This document shows positions 47,690 through 59,329 of a stretch of 64,000 bases of DNA, in pieces. Each line of letters begins with the position of its first letter. The first letter of the stretch is position 1. The stretch covers positions 114,730,930-114,794,929 of the forward strand of contig OX352762.1 in NCBI GenBank assembly GCA_947095585.1. Reading direction: 5' to 3'. The stretch is from Nephrocerus scutellatus (Eukaryota > Arthropoda > Insecta > Diptera > Pipunculidae). Under the pieces are notes generated by a model. The model ran no database searches, had not been told where the DNA came from, and was given only the letters and a program-made list of their open reading frames with translations. The translations under genes and the position numbers were made by a program.

Positions 47690-50086
47690 GATATTTCTTT
47701 AGAATTAATAAATTTAGAACGCGATTGCTTTTTTTTTTTAAATTTTACTGAAGACTGCTAAAACACACATGCCCTTGTTGTGTAAAATTGTCACTTTTTT
47801 GACACTTCTTTTGCAAAGCTACGTTCTTAACGAAACTATTAAATAAAGAACACAAAAAAGGTTTAATGACCTCTTCAACCTTTTTCATAATTTATTTGCG
47901 TTTTTCTTTTTCCTTTAGCTCATCCTTTGAGGAAGACGTCTGAGCCCAAATGGCAATTACAAACGATTTTCATCAGCGTGCACTGCTGAATCCACACTAT
48001 AGCCATCTCATATAATATGCATACTTGTACTCGTGTCGATATAATCAAAAGACACAGAGTTTTTCATTTTTAATATCCGCTTTGCATATAATATCCTTTT
48101 TGATGGAGCTCCAGAGTAATATGAGGGCAATGTTCTGGCTGCTGCATGCTGCCTGGATGCATTCTCTACATCTCGCTCTTCATCTCGGTCTACATAAAAA
48201 CAGAAACAGATGTCGGATGGTGCTTATAGTAAAAAATAATTGGAACAGTTCATTCGTCTCATCATCGCACTACCTACACCAACTTTTCGAAGTATGTATA
48301 CAAAACTGGTGCTCTTATCAGCTCCACAGCGTGCACGAACGATGGCCAGAAAACTCATTCATGCCTTGTTTAATGCCGGCGGCAAAAAGCAACTGTACCG
48401 GGACTATGCAAGAAAATGTAAACCGCCTGCAGATGTATACACTCGTACATTATAATGAAAACGTAATATCGTAGTATAGTACTCCAGCGAGTAGTATTTC
48501 TACTACGCGGACGCGATGTTCACCCCCTTACCCGAAACAGCCCTATAACCGATGCACCGTTAAATGATTGCTTTTTCAATAAACACGATATGAAACCATC
48601 GTCGTCGTCTTCGGCGGCAGCGGTAGCGCTGTTCTTGGCCGCCCTCGTCTAATGCGAAATTTTCTACAAATAGTTACATATAATGTCCGCCCACCACACT
48701 CCCACATCAATTCAAATCCATCACGAACGAGGAGCGACACCCTTGAACCACAAACACATAGACACTCCCATACAACTAAGAAGTAAAAATCTCCAACACA
48801 CAGTCGAACGAGAATTTGAGAAAAATGTATGTGTTTAGGATTTGTGTGGGTACAACAGAACAGTCTGCTTGCTCCAATATGCAGATACATACACAGGCCT
48901 GCCTCAATGTGCAACGTGCAACAAGCCACATAGTGTTGCTTGTTTGTCCTACACGTGGAAATGTGAACGCGCCATACAGCTCGGTTTAATGACACTTGGA
49001 ATTTGCAATTGGAATTACAATTGCAAACAATAGAAGGTGGTTGGGCGTTCGATGTGATTGCAAACAGACACGTGCAGAACCAGAAACAAATATTAAACAT
49101 GACAGAGAGACAATGTCGTCTGTTGACGACAGAATGTTCCTGCAGCGTCACATCTGCAGCTGGGAGCGGAGAAAGGTTTTGCCACCGACAGACTCTATCG
49201 GACGGTATAGCATGTAACAGAACGAAACGACGGATTCCGCTCAGTTCGGTACAGGACAGGCAGATAGATGATAAAACAATGACTATTAAAGCGCATCCAG
49301 CCTGAAACTTTAACACACAGGCATTGGCAGGCAGGCAAACAGAAAAAAAAAGAAAACCATTCAATTGTTGCTTCTGTAATATTTCCAGATAAACGGCACC
49401 AACGACATGCAAGTACATATATAATATATATTTCTATTACGACAGTGAAATGAAAAGTTTGTCGTTTTGAACAGAATTGAAATCATCATCATCATCATCG
49501 TCGTCGTCATCGTCAGATGCATCATCTTTGTCAGAATCAAAGTCAAAAGCAAAAGCAGAGACAGCCATTGCACATAATGAATCTGGTTCAACTAACTTCA
49601 CATGGACTACCGACAGAATGACAGACTAACGACAACAATGAGAAAGACCCATTCTCTTGGACGACAATGACTTTGGCTTCTTATACTCGTATATCTTTGC
49701 AAATTGAGATGTTTTTTACAATCTGGCAGGCGGACAGATAGCGGTGATAGGATGCAACAGCGGTTTCAGAAGTTCCTTCCATGCGAAATAATTAATTCAT
49801 GCAATCTCTATTTGCAATTTCATAAGAATTGTATTTCTTTTGCCGTCTGGTGCTATTTTTCAAAGTAAATACTAAGAGTTTTCTATCATAAGCGTGGTTC
49901 TGGCAGTTTAGAGAATGTCTTCAAATGCAACATTTGTAGTAACCAAAGGATCTTTCATCTTAATGTCAATGCACTGAGATTACTCGATAATGGCGAGTAG
50001 TTTCCTGTATAACCGTTACCACAACCAGTTCAAAACGAGGAAAAACGAAACAAAATTAAGTTTACTACTGCAGGTTTCTTATGTCC
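47690..50086. other. No recognised gene; one long chance-like frame
   Basis: Apart from the 280-codon minus frame listed separately, this stretch has a CAT/CGT run at 49484-49515 and short frames. No RNA gene or transposon end recognised. Confidence 0.5.
48576..49418 (-). other. Open frame of 280 codons, unknown, probably non-coding
   Basis: ATG at 49416-49418, stop near 48576. The product is rich in Cys, Leu, Val and Phe with hydrophobic stretches (for example CALIVIVLSSICLSC and LSVMFNICFWFCTCLFAI) that could mimic membrane segments. No domain, signal peptide logic or conserved motif is recognised, and no family comes to mind. Overlapping frames of 60-100 codons run on plus, as expected for stop-poor local composition. 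Length is unusual for AT-rich non-coding DNA, so it is recorded rather than dropped. Confidence 0.2.
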
Positions 50087-50550
50087 TACATCTCCTTGTG
50101 GGTCCTAGTGCCTCTACTGCGCCTACGCGCCATCCTGGCAATGAGCCTCAGCTCTCTCCAACTCTTCTCTAATTGCCGTGACTTCTCCTCAACTGTTCTG
50201 CGCCATGTATTTCTCGGACGACCCGTTCTTCTACCATCCTAAAATAACGGATTCCATTGCATTGCGTAGTTTGGTATGGAACTGTCGCCTCTTCGGCGTG
50301 TATGACCAATCCACTGCCAGTTTCGTCGTTGGATGGGTTTGCCTATTGTTTCCTGACCCGTTCTCTGGTAAAGATGCTCGTTTGAGATACGGTTAGGCCA
50401 GAAAGCCCTTAGGATGTTCCGTAGGCACCTATTTATGAACGTTTGTAATATTTTTGTGATAGTAGCGGTCACCTGCCAAGTGCTGCACCCATACAACAGC
50501 ACAGATTTAACATTTGAACGAAACAGTCTCAACTTTGCAAACCTTTAGGC
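50087..50550 (-). pseudogene. RTE-like LINE, RT C-terminus
   Basis: KLRLFRSNVKSVLLYGCSTW, then TFINRCLRNILRAFWPNRIS, NEHLYQRTGQE and RRNWQWIGHTRRRGDSSIPN. After a stop the tail reads GRRTGRPRNTWRRTVEEKSR, QLEKSWRELRLIARMARRR and ends at TAG (50087-50089). Same protein family as 44354-44715 and 53972-54680. One stop in the conserved WNP segment. Confidence 0.87.
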
Positions 50551-50759
50551 TTTAAAAAACTCGATAGCGATGCGTAGATTTAGTATTGTTCTCAGTTTCC
50601 TAAGGGGTAGTAGTATGAATGAAAAAATTATTCTATCGGGCTCGCAATATGAGTACAACTACATAATGGAATAGTACCGCACATAAAATCTATGATTAAG
50701 TTCCACATAATTTTGTAAACAATATTACTTATACTGAGATACAGATAGCGTTGTAAATT

Positions 50760-52365
50760 GTACTATTGCAGTGTTCCAGCTGATACGAGGAGACGACGAA
50801 TTAAAGTTTCATTGGATGACAACAGTGAGAGGAAAAACTATGAATGAAGTGTTGGCATCGGCATTGGAGTACGAAGCAGCTAAAGTCAGTCAGCACAAGT
50901 AGAAGCGCTCATTGATGAGAAGTTGCGAAACTCAATAAATAGACGCGTTCAAATTAACAGGATCAAAATGATTCAAGTGTCAGAAACCTGGACATGTTAT
51001 GTGCGATTGCATGGAACTATGCACTGGAAACACGTTGAGGCGGCTAAAAAATGGCATCAAGAATCTGGAAAGATTACGGCGGATAGATGCACTACAGTTG
51101 AATAAGGCGGAGAAATGTACCAGCATTGCAAGACAAAGGCTGATGAAATCAAGAGAATATCACAGGGTCACAGTACAAAGTCCCAATCCTGAAAATGATT
51201 GTAACAGTCTGGAAGTGAATGGCGTATTGGAGAGAAGATCGTGCTATTTTAATCTTTAAACAGGAGCTTCCAGATCAATCTTGAGTCCTGAAATTGTATC
51301 TGGGAAGCAAGTAAATAAAGTGCATCACTATCAGCTGAGAACAGCTACAAGAGAAGCTGCACTGGTTATGGGAGAACACTTCCTCACGGTCAAGTTTGGA
51401 GAAATACGGTTTTTCCAGCGGTTTATCGTTGCCAACATCACAGATGAATGCATACTGTGTCTTGATTTCATGACACAGCACAAGATGTCCCTTTATGTCT
51501 TTAAATGCAGCAATGTGAAGGTACCCCTTTGACAACCAGAATGGTGGGTTACGAGTCAGCACTGAGGAAAAAGTAGCTATACCACCGATGTGCGAGAAAA
51601 TCATCTAAGGCAAAATAAACGGTGGTCTTTGGGACAGTAGAATAGCATTAGAGCCAACCAGCATAAAAAAGAACGGACTGTTATTATTGTTATTATTAGC
51701 TGAACCGTTGCCACGTATTGATGACACGTTGAATACTTTAACGGGAGCCAGAATCTTCAATACATTGCATCTGAAAAGCGTATACTGGCAGGTAGCAATT
51801 CATGACAACGACAAGGAAAAGACAGAATTTACTGACAGCATTTATACTGTAGGAAACGGCTTGTATCAATTTTCGCTAATGCCGTTCGGATTATGCAACG
51901 CTCCTGCTTCATTCGAGCGGTTAATGGAACATGTTTTGCGAGGCCTTAGTTGGGAGACATGTCTGGTCTACTTGGATGACATCATCGTATATGGACGCAC
52001 ATTCAATGAACACGATAACAATCCTCGGCAAGTACTAGAGACCATTTAAGCTGCAGGATTAAAGTTGCCGAAATATAGCCTCTTTCAGAATGAAGTGAAT
52101 TATTTAGGTCACATTGTATCCAGTCAAGGAGTCGAAGAACCTAGCAGCTGTTGAGGAAGGGCAAGTACTAAGAAATGTACATAATCTGCAAAGTTTTCTT
52201 GGATTATGCTCCTACTATCGACGGTTTGTGCCTAACTTCGCCGATGTTTCTCGGAACCTGCATCGCCTCTCTGAAAATTAAATGTTCAATGGACTAGCGA
52301 GCAGCAAAAATCATTTGATCTGCTGAAGAGGAAGTTATGCAGTTACCCAAGTTACACGAGTAGGA
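50760..52365 (+). pseudogene. Ty3/gypsy LTR retrotransposon gag-pol remnant
   Basis: Order of blocks: gag-like helix region; zinc knuckle FKCQKPGHVMCDC whose first Cys codon is TGA (near 50970-51010); aspartic protease TGASRSILSPEIV with the catalytic Asp codon replaced by a stop (near 51258); FIVANITDECILCLDF; RT PLPRIDDTLNTLTGARIFNT, YQFSLMPFGLCNAPASFERL and CLVYLDDIIVYG (active-site YLDD); then LGHIVSSQGVEEP, LQSFLGLCSYYRRFVPNFAD and QQKSFDLLKRKL (RNase H tether). Order and motifs are Ty3/gypsy. Deletions remove RT motif 1 and the integrase. No LTRs or primer site were found, so it is a fragment. Confidence 0.9.
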
Positions 52366-52424
52366 ATATGAGAGGTGTTATCGCAGAATCAAGATGGGAA
52401 GGAGTGTGTATGAAATGGTGTATG

Positions 52425-52518
52425 AAATGTTGGATCTCCTACTCGCAGACGTGACAACTTCGTACTTTGTTTTGCTCTCATTTATGTGAAGGCCGCCTGA
52501 TTTGGATGAAAGCTTTCT
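52425..52518 (-). pseudogene. RTE-type LINE scrap
   Basis: On minus, GAAAGCTTTCATCCAAATC and TTCACATAAATGAGAGCAAA parallel 34961-35040 (GAAGCTTTCATTCAGATCGA, GCACATAAATGAGAG). The encoded HINESKTKYEVVTSASRRSN is the KTKY box of RTE RTs. A 15-20 base deletion separates the two blocks. Confidence 0.75.
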
Positions 52519-52574
52519 ATTCAGCTCTTTGATTTCTACCCTCCCAACCTTCCCAACACTTACTCACAAACCTA

Positions 52575-52665
52575 GTCGCCGCTGAATCCAAACTGTAACC
52601 TAAAAGCTCCGGTGGAACTCAATGGTTCTAACCACTGCACCACTGACACTGGCATAGTGCTTATG
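52575..52665 (-). mobile_element. Possible second tRNA-like SINE head
   Basis: On minus, CAGTGGTGCAGTGGTTAGAA contains an A-box-like TGGTGCAGTGG, followed by a weak B-box-like TTTGGATTC. The body is not recognised and it may be chance. Confidence 0.3.
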
Positions 52666-53493
52666 TTATTAACGGTAGGACTATATTAAGCTTTTCCTGT
52701 ATTTATTTAAACGTCATTTTGATGAGCAATTACTAATGTAAACACTCATTTAACGTAATTTGCAATTATAATTACGATTTCTTACTATTAAGGATCCATG
52801 TCGCAATATCGAGTCGCTCAACAAATTCAATAGAAATATTACCTGAAAAGAAAAAGAAAAGAATTTTAGAACAACCTGATTAAAGTTATTTAAACAAAAA
52901 TGATATAAAAAAGATTCAATTAGGTTCACGGATAAAAGTGAGATACTCGTGTTTCAAGCAATTTTTGTGCATGAGTATAAACTAAGCCGTTGATCTATCG
53001 CCTGATGTTATGTTTCATAATGTCGGATTAAATTCTCCTCTAACACTAACCTGCAATTATGGCCTCGATGGCGATTGGGATTCGACCATTTGCACTTAAC
53101 ACAGGACAAGAGGCCGACTGTTAATTAACGAGCAAAATACATAATAATAATTATTAATCAATTTTTCTAAATGAGGCCCACCATCCCCCAATTGAATGGC
53201 TGATAAGCAGTGAGTGCACAACACAAATATTCTCTTCGCCTCAATCATCGCATAGACAATAATTAAACAAATTATTATTCCTAACAAAATAGTCGCGATT
53301 TTCGTAAAAAAAAAATTTAAATGAAATTACCGTCTACAATATTTTAGGGGGTTTTGGGAATTCTCTAAATTGACGCCAAAATTAAACAAACTAAATGTGC
53401 TCTGATTCTCCAGTGACAAATCGAATTAAGTTTGCACACATAAATTATGTATTGCATTTTGGTCAGAATGACACATTTGCGTAGAATGTGTTG

Positions 53494-53533
<40 letters not shown>

Positions 53534-53944
53534 ACATAAATTCATTGCGTTTTAGATACTCGTGAGGATACTGTGTACTCGTGAATATCCTTTTGTTTTT
53601 GGTCAACGCTACATCAAATTCTATTACGAATGTGTTGCCATTCAATTATTTGTGGGAATTTGTTTTGATTTGAAAATCCACTAAGGTAATATTTATGTAT
53701 TATGCAATATTTTAGCACACAAGCACACACGTACGTTGTTATTGTTGACAACTTGTTGGAGTGTAAAATTATCTCATTAATATAAAAATACTGACGTGTG
53801 ACTTTATCTTCACTTTTTTAATCAATAATATTTTTGGCATAAATTTTTACTATTAGGCAATAGTAGGTGCTAAGTTTTTCATTCACGACAAACAAGAGTA
53901 CGGAACGTTTGTTGGCAGTCAATTTTTTACTATCTAATTAAATT
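52666..53944. other. No gene recognised; TA microsatellite
   Basis: Contains the TA run listed separately and AT-rich unique sequence. Confidence 0.5.
53498..53531. repeat. (TA)n microsatellite
   Basis: About 16 consecutive TA dinucleotides. Confidence 0.93.
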
Positions 53945-53971
53945 ATAAATAACATCAGTGGGCTGAACGGG

Positions 53972-54680
53972 ATGTGCCAAACACTGAAAGTGAAGGGAGA
54001 GCCGAGTGGTCTAAGAATAAACAACAAAAATACAAAAATAATGCTCACACAGCAGCGTATTATTATACAGGAGACGACAGTGGAAGAAGTCGAACAGTTG
54101 AACTACCTTGGCAGTATTGTTTCTGCAAATGGCGGTACGGATCTGGACGTTAAAAGTAGAATTAAGAAAGCTCGTGCTGCCTTTGGTACTGTGACCCCAA
54201 TTTGGAAATCCAGTTAAATCTCCTTACGCACTAAGTTGAGATTCTTCGAATACAATGTCAAATCCGTGCTGTTATATGCCTGCGAAACCTGGAAAGTCAC
54301 GTCTACTATTTCGAGGAAATTGCAAGATTTTGTGAATCGCTGTCTACGACACATCCTAAAGATTCGCTGGCCACAAATTGTATCAAACGAGGAATTGTGG
54401 CGCAGGACAAGTCAAGAGCGGCTGGACGTCGATATTACCAATCCAAACGAAGAAATTGCAAAGCAGTCCTTTGAATGGAATCCACAGGGTGCACGGCGGG
54501 TTGGAAGATCAAGAAAAACATGGAAATGAACTGTCTTAGCAGAAGCAGAATCACAGAGAAGGACGTGGCCACAGCTAAAATACCTTGCTGCAGACCGTGA
54601 AGGATGGAGACGTTTTGTTGACGCCCTATGGCCACAACCGGGGTTACAGGACACGATGATGGTGATGATGATGAATTAAA
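53972..54680 (+). pseudogene. RTE-like LINE, RT C-terminus and GAT tail
   Basis: SGLRINNKNTKIMLTQQRII, VEEVEQLNYLGSIVSANGGT and IKKARAAFGTVTPIWKSS, then a stop, KLRFFEYNVKSVLLYACETW, FVNRCLRHILKIRWPQIVSN, FEWNPQGARRVGRSRKTWK, a stop, and LKYLAADREGWRRFVDALWP. The conserved WRWIGHT box is deleted. The end is GATGATGGTGATGATGATGA, a trinucleotide tail. Only two stops over 700 bp: a moderately young copy. Confidence 0.9.
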
Positions 54681-54929
54681 TCAAGGCATGGAAGAAATGG
54701 ATATTCCCACAGAAGCCACTGTCTCACGCTTGCAAGTGGATGCTCCTCCACCCAGCACAGCCGCTGAAACTACGTCAGCATCCAAGGTATTAAAAATATG
54801 GCTAATACCCCACTCTCCATAGTTGGCTCCAACACCGTGCCACTATCGGCGTATCCCCGTGGTGAGGATACCGTATCAATGAATGGCTTGAGAAAACAGT
54901 CGTACACCAGCTTCTGCGTACTCGCCTCA

Positions 54930-55112
54930 TGATGAATTGATGAATGGATGATTTGATGAATTGATGAATTGATGAATTGATATGAATTGATATGAATTGA
55001 TATGAATTGATATGAATTGATATGGATTGATGAATTGATATGAATTGATATGAATTGATATGAATTGATATGAATTGATATGAATTGATATGAATTGATG
55101 AATTGATAATTC
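54930..55112. repeat. Minisatellite, 10-bp unit TATGAATTGA
   Basis: Perfect TATGAATTGA units form most of the array, with 8-bp variants (TGAATTGA) near both ends and one TATGGATTGA. It encodes the Ile/Asn/Ser/Phe-rich chance frames seen on minus. Confidence 0.95.
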
Positions 55113-57268
55113 ATATAGCAAAACACATTCAAATGTGGGATAAGTTTCGTCATAACAACTTTCGAACCGGTATACTAAATGATTGCCTCCCATTATTTGC
55201 AGTTTACATCTTAATCCTTATAATTTCTGTGTAAATTTGTGTGTGAAAAAATTCTTTTCAATTTTCAGATATTTTGTATCAATGAAAAAAGATCCATTTA
55301 ACAAATTGCCATTTCATTCTTGATACATTCACTAACAGCGTAAATATAGAGAGAAAATAAAAAAAGTTTGCATGTGCTACGTAATTCTAAACGAGAGAAA
55401 AACAAATCGGATTGATATACTGAACACCATGACGTAGTCGGTCAGTCTGTCAGTTTTACTCAATGTGTCAATATGTGCAGTATGCTAAAGTTCACTAACA
55501 GAAGCAAAAGAACGACAATGAAATATCCCAGTTTAGTTTTTCTTTTGTTGCGTTATGTTCGCATGTACTTGTACATATGTCACAGGGCATAAGGTGAAAC
55601 GACGAAGATGGATAAACATTATTATTCCATCAGATAAATACATCGCATGTCAAGGAGCAGCCAGCACCAGGCAGGCAGAAGCTTTTTTGATAAAACGCAT
55701 TCACCTGTGATGCATTTCCCACGTACTAACGAACGCGACTGAATATACATTTCAATCGAAAAGCACCTTCGCGATTGAATCTATCCGCTTGTGCGACACA
55801 CAAGAGATACATTTTGTAGTTGGTATTTATTTATTCCTATTGAATCAAGTGATGCGCTATGCGCTCTATGCTTTCCCGACCTATGCGAAGTGCAAAGTGC
55901 ATCTTTATCTTCCTATCTGCATCTGTATCGTATAAGAAATGGTGCAAGTAGCGATCGAGCGATACCTTTATCAATAGCTTTTCAATAGAGTTCAGGCGGA
56001 ATGTTTTCACTTTACTTTTTCACACACATGAACATACAAAATGTGTAATATAATAAGTAATAATATTACATTTACAGTTTCTATGGAGATGAAAATTTTC
56101 GAAAATTCTCAGGAATTTATTGGAAAATAAAATGTTTATGCACGGTCGGGTCGGGTCGGGTCGGTGCATAAAAACGCTACATTGAGTTTGCTACAAAGTT
56201 TTTAATGCAACATCAAAACTGGTATAGATAGGTGATGCAGAATGTGTGTTAAGAATCCAGTTACGTTTTTGTCTGTTACTTTTCGCTGGCAAATAGAGAT
56301 CCTTAAGAATGAGTGATATTTGATGGAATGCGGAAAATTTGTTACATAAAATGAATTACTATGTCGTTGCAGCATCCTTGAAAAATGTAATGGGTATTTA
56401 CGTCTATTTTAGAATACACACCAGATCTCTAAATATTATTCAAACTAATACTGAAAGTATTTAGTTGTCTATAGTTTTTTTCTTAAAAATATTTGACACT
56501 CTTGGGTGTAGTATTTACTAAAGAAAAGACATGATGTCTTTCAATATTTCTTATATTATATTATATTATAATATATAACATACATATACATATATAAAGT
56601 AATGAAAAGGGTATACATTCCACCAGTAATAAAGAACTTAAATTAATGGAATCGTTATTGGAAAAGCTAAAAGTTAATAGTTTTTTACAATAGATTCTTA
56701 AAGAAGTTGTCACCATCGGCGAAGTGCAGTCAATTTTATTAAATTTACAACGAAATTTCTCATTAGTAAGTACAATCACAGTATCTATCCATACAAAGGT
56801 AGATTGCTCATTAGGAATTCCACATATCATGCGCGCACTAAGTCAATACACTCAATTATCGTTATCCGTGCATACTAATTAGATAATAATAAATTCTTAT
56901 GAAGTGGAATATTCATTTTTACTTATGTTTAGAAAATATCAACGCATAAAACTCGAAATGCAATGAAGAAAAATCAGGAAATTTTCTTTTTTGTACGATT
57001 AGGAAAAGAAGAAATTGATATTCCAATGGTCGACTGTTAACTGTCGATTTATTCTGTAATAACGCATGTGAGTGTTTATATCCATGGTCGGAATTTTAAA
57101 GAGAAGCAAGAAGAAGAAGTGCGCTCTTAAAATTTTATTTATATGTTTTTATTGAGCACAGCGTGTATTAAGCGCCCGCACTTAATGAATTAATAAACAC
57201 CAAGATGTTGAGTGTTTTGCAATTTGATTTGGTACTCCTGTGCAGCACAGCCTAGTTTTACGCACATT
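55113..57268. other. No gene recognised
   Basis: Includes a short (GGTCG)n run near 56144-56163. No coding domain or transposon end. Confidence 0.5.
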
Positions 57269-57272
57269 TATA

Positions 57273-57300
57273 AAGGGTCTTTTTTTAGGAGGTTTGTTTT
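57273..57300 (+). repeat. Left terminal inverted repeat of DD41D element
   Basis: AAGGGTCTTTTTTTAGGAGG then TTTG. Pairs with 58551-58578. Confidence 0.85.
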
Positions 57301-57384
57301 TCCGATAGATGTCGTTTTATTTTATGACAGTTGTTTTGACAGCTCAAAGTGGCATTTCTACTCAGTATTGTTTGGCAAATCATT

Positions 57385-58470
57385 ATGAATAGGTTAACTC
57401 CAGAACAACGTTTTCAAATCGTGGAAATTTATTTTCAAAATCAGTGTTCAATTAAAAATGTTTATAGAGCACTTCGTGAATTTTATGGTGCACATAATCG
57501 TCCGTCAGAGACCACCATAAAGAACGTAATTACCAAATTTCGGTCTACATTCACTCTTTTGGATGCCAAGCCACCGACAAGAATGAGAAGAGTTCGTACA
57601 GAAGAAAATATTGCTGTCGTTGAGGCCAGTGTCGAAGAAAACGACAATTTATCGATTCGTCGTCGTGCTCAGCAAATTGGACTTTGTCCATCGACTTTAT
57701 GGAAAATTTTACGTAAAGATTTGGGTTTGGTGCCATACAAAATTCAATTGGTGCAAGAATTAAAGCCACACGACCATCGTTTGCGCCGTGAATTCAGTGA
57801 TTGGTCGTTAAATCAATTGAACGAAGATCCATTTTTTTACCGTAAAATTCTCTTCAGTGATGAGGCGCATTTTTTGTTAAATGGATACGTCAACAAACAA
57901 AATTGTCGCATTTGGAGCAAAGATAATCCACACGCCGTTCAAGAATTACCAATGCATCCTGATAAATGTACTGTTTGGTGCGGTCTATGGGCTGGTGGGA
58001 TCATCGGTCCATATTTCTTTAAAAATGAGGAAGGACGACGCGTTACCGTGAATGGAAATCGATACAGAACCATGTTAAATGAGTTTTTGTTGTCAAATCT
58101 TGAAGATATGGATATGGATGAAATGTGGTTTCAACAAGATGGTGCCACTTGCCATACAGCACGTGAAACAATCGACTTATTGAAAGAAACTTTCAACGAC
58201 AACATTATTTCGAGAAATGGTCCGGTGAATTGGCCTCCGCGTTCGTGCGATTTGACGCCACTCGATTACTTTTTGTGGGGATACGTGAAGTCATTGGTTT
58301 ATGTGGATAAACCTCAATCGATTGACGCTTTGGAAACCAATATTCAACGTGTCATTGCTGACATACGCCCTCAAATGCTTGAAAAAGTGCTGGAAAATTG
58401 GACCTCCAGAATGACATTTGTGAAAAATAGTCGTGGTAGCCATATGCCAGAAATTGTGTTTAAATGTTAA
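57385..58470 (+). CDS. DD41D transposase, 361 aa, intact
   Basis: Cut-and-paste transposase expected to bind the terminal repeats and act in the nucleus. The first ATG is at 57385 (MNRLTPEQRF); the frame is open 36 bp further upstream but only from GTG, so ATG is preferred. Residues 1-55 form the first helix-turn-helix (QIVEIYFQNQCSIKNVYRAL), about 85-115 the second (LSIRRRAQQIGLCPSTLWKI). The RNase H-like core has Asp159 in ILFSDEAHF, Asp252 in WFQQDGATCHTA and Asp294 in CDLTPLDYFLWGY, with 41 residues between the last two. Mariner has 34, Tc1 34 with Glu; 41 with Asp defines the rosa-type lineage. Length is normal for the superfamily and no stop or frameshift is present. Confidence 0.93.
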   Translation: MNRLTPEQRFQIVEIYFQNQCSIKNVYRALREFYGAHNRPSETTIKNVITKFRSTFTLLDAKPPTRMRRVRTEENIAVVEASVEENDNLSIRRRAQQIGLCPSTLWKILRKDLGLVPYKIQLVQELKPHDHRLRREFSDWSLNQLNEDPFFYRKILFSDEAHFLLNGYVNKQNCRIWSKDNPHAVQELPMHPDKCTVWCGLWAGGIIGPYFFKNEEGRRVTVNGNRYRTMLNEFLLSNLEDMDMDEMWFQQDGATCHTARETIDLLKETFNDNIISRNGPVNWPPRSCDLTPLDYFLWGYVKSLVYVDKPQSIDALETNIQRVIADIRPQMLEKVLENWTSRMTFVKNSRGSHMPEIVFKC

Positions 58471-58550
58471 ATGCCAAAAAATTATCTACCAAATAAAAAA
58501 AAATTTTGGTCATTTCATAATTTTATATGTGTTTTATTCAAAAAAAAAAA

Positions 58551-58578
58551 TCGGCAACCTCTTAAAAAAAACACCCGT
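58551..58578 (-). repeat. Right terminal inverted repeat of DD41D element
   Basis: On minus reads ACGGGTGTTTTTTTTAAGAG then GTTGCCG. One extra T and a few substitutions relative to the left end. Confidence 0.85.
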
Positions 58579-58580
58579 TA

Positions 58581-59119
58581 TCACTGACTGAGAGAGTAGA
58601 ACAAATTAAACGCGCTTTCGTAAGCTACACAGGCACTTAGACAGGCTTTTGCAATTCTTACGTATGCAAGCCTTTTTTTCTTCTTCTTTGACAACCCAGT
58701 AAAAATTGCTTCAATGCAATTTCATTATTAAAATTGCAATTGGAACACATCATAAATTAGTCTTTGGCCGTGAATCACAAAAAAGAGATATACATTAGAG
58801 ACCGATGAAGACCTTCAACAAATTAGTAGATTTTATATTCGAGTATAGACATTAGCCCAAAAAAATTTTAATAAAATCATCGGAAATTAAGGTTTTTATT
58901 TGCTATAAAAAACCTTTTTACAAAAGAGTGAAATATAGGCAGTTAAGTGTCGTCTTGCAATATTTTGAAAAAGATTCATTATTTTCCATTGATTGGACCT
59001 CCTTCACAGATTCATTCCAGTTATTGGCACTCAACACGTCCTCTTCCCTACAGCAGATTCACTCCAGTCGTCGGTCTTCAACCCGTCCGTGCCCTATAGA
59101 TCGAATTTAAAGACAGTAA
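58581..59119. other. No gene recognised
   Basis: AT-rich flank of the DD41D element. Confidence 0.5.
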
Positions 59120-59285
59120 GATCTGCATATCTCGGGAGACATTTAAAGAAATGTTCCCTGCATGCTTTTTTTTTGTCATTTTGGTTAAATTTATGCCATT
59201 AAGGCCTTTAAATTGTTGTCACATGTGTCCAAAGTTTTAAGAAAATCGGGTTTTAGGAAGTGGATTAACTTCCTTACGCCAAATG
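59120..59285. repeat. Unclassified interspersed repeat, further copy
   Basis: CACATGTGTCCAAAGTTTTA, AGAAAATCGGGTTTTAGGAA and GTGGATTAA parallel ACATGTGTGCAAAGCTTGAT, TAAAATCGAGCTTTAGGAAG, TGGGTTTAA at 46080-46131. Confidence 0.55.
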
Positions 59286-59329
59286 CAATAACTGGTGGAA
59301 TATTAATGAAGTTAAGTTATGATTCTTAA

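Larger units (their letters stand above)
57271..58580 (+). mobile_element. Intact Tc1/mariner-superfamily element, DD41D ('rosa'-like)
   Basis: A 1.3-kb element at 57273-58578 flanked by TA (57271-57272 and 58579-58580), the superfamily's target duplication. The left terminal repeat AAGGGTCTTTTTTTAGGAGG matches the right one read on minus, ACGGGTGTTTTTTTTAAGAG, over about 25 positions with few differences. One uninterrupted transposase gene fills the inside, with AATAAA shortly after its stop. Structure, size and open frame are those of a recently active or still active copy, unlike all other elements here. Confidence 0.94.

Noticed and set aside
54770..55193. Ile/Asn/Ser-rich minus frames
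   Set aside because: Translation of the 10-bp minisatellite.
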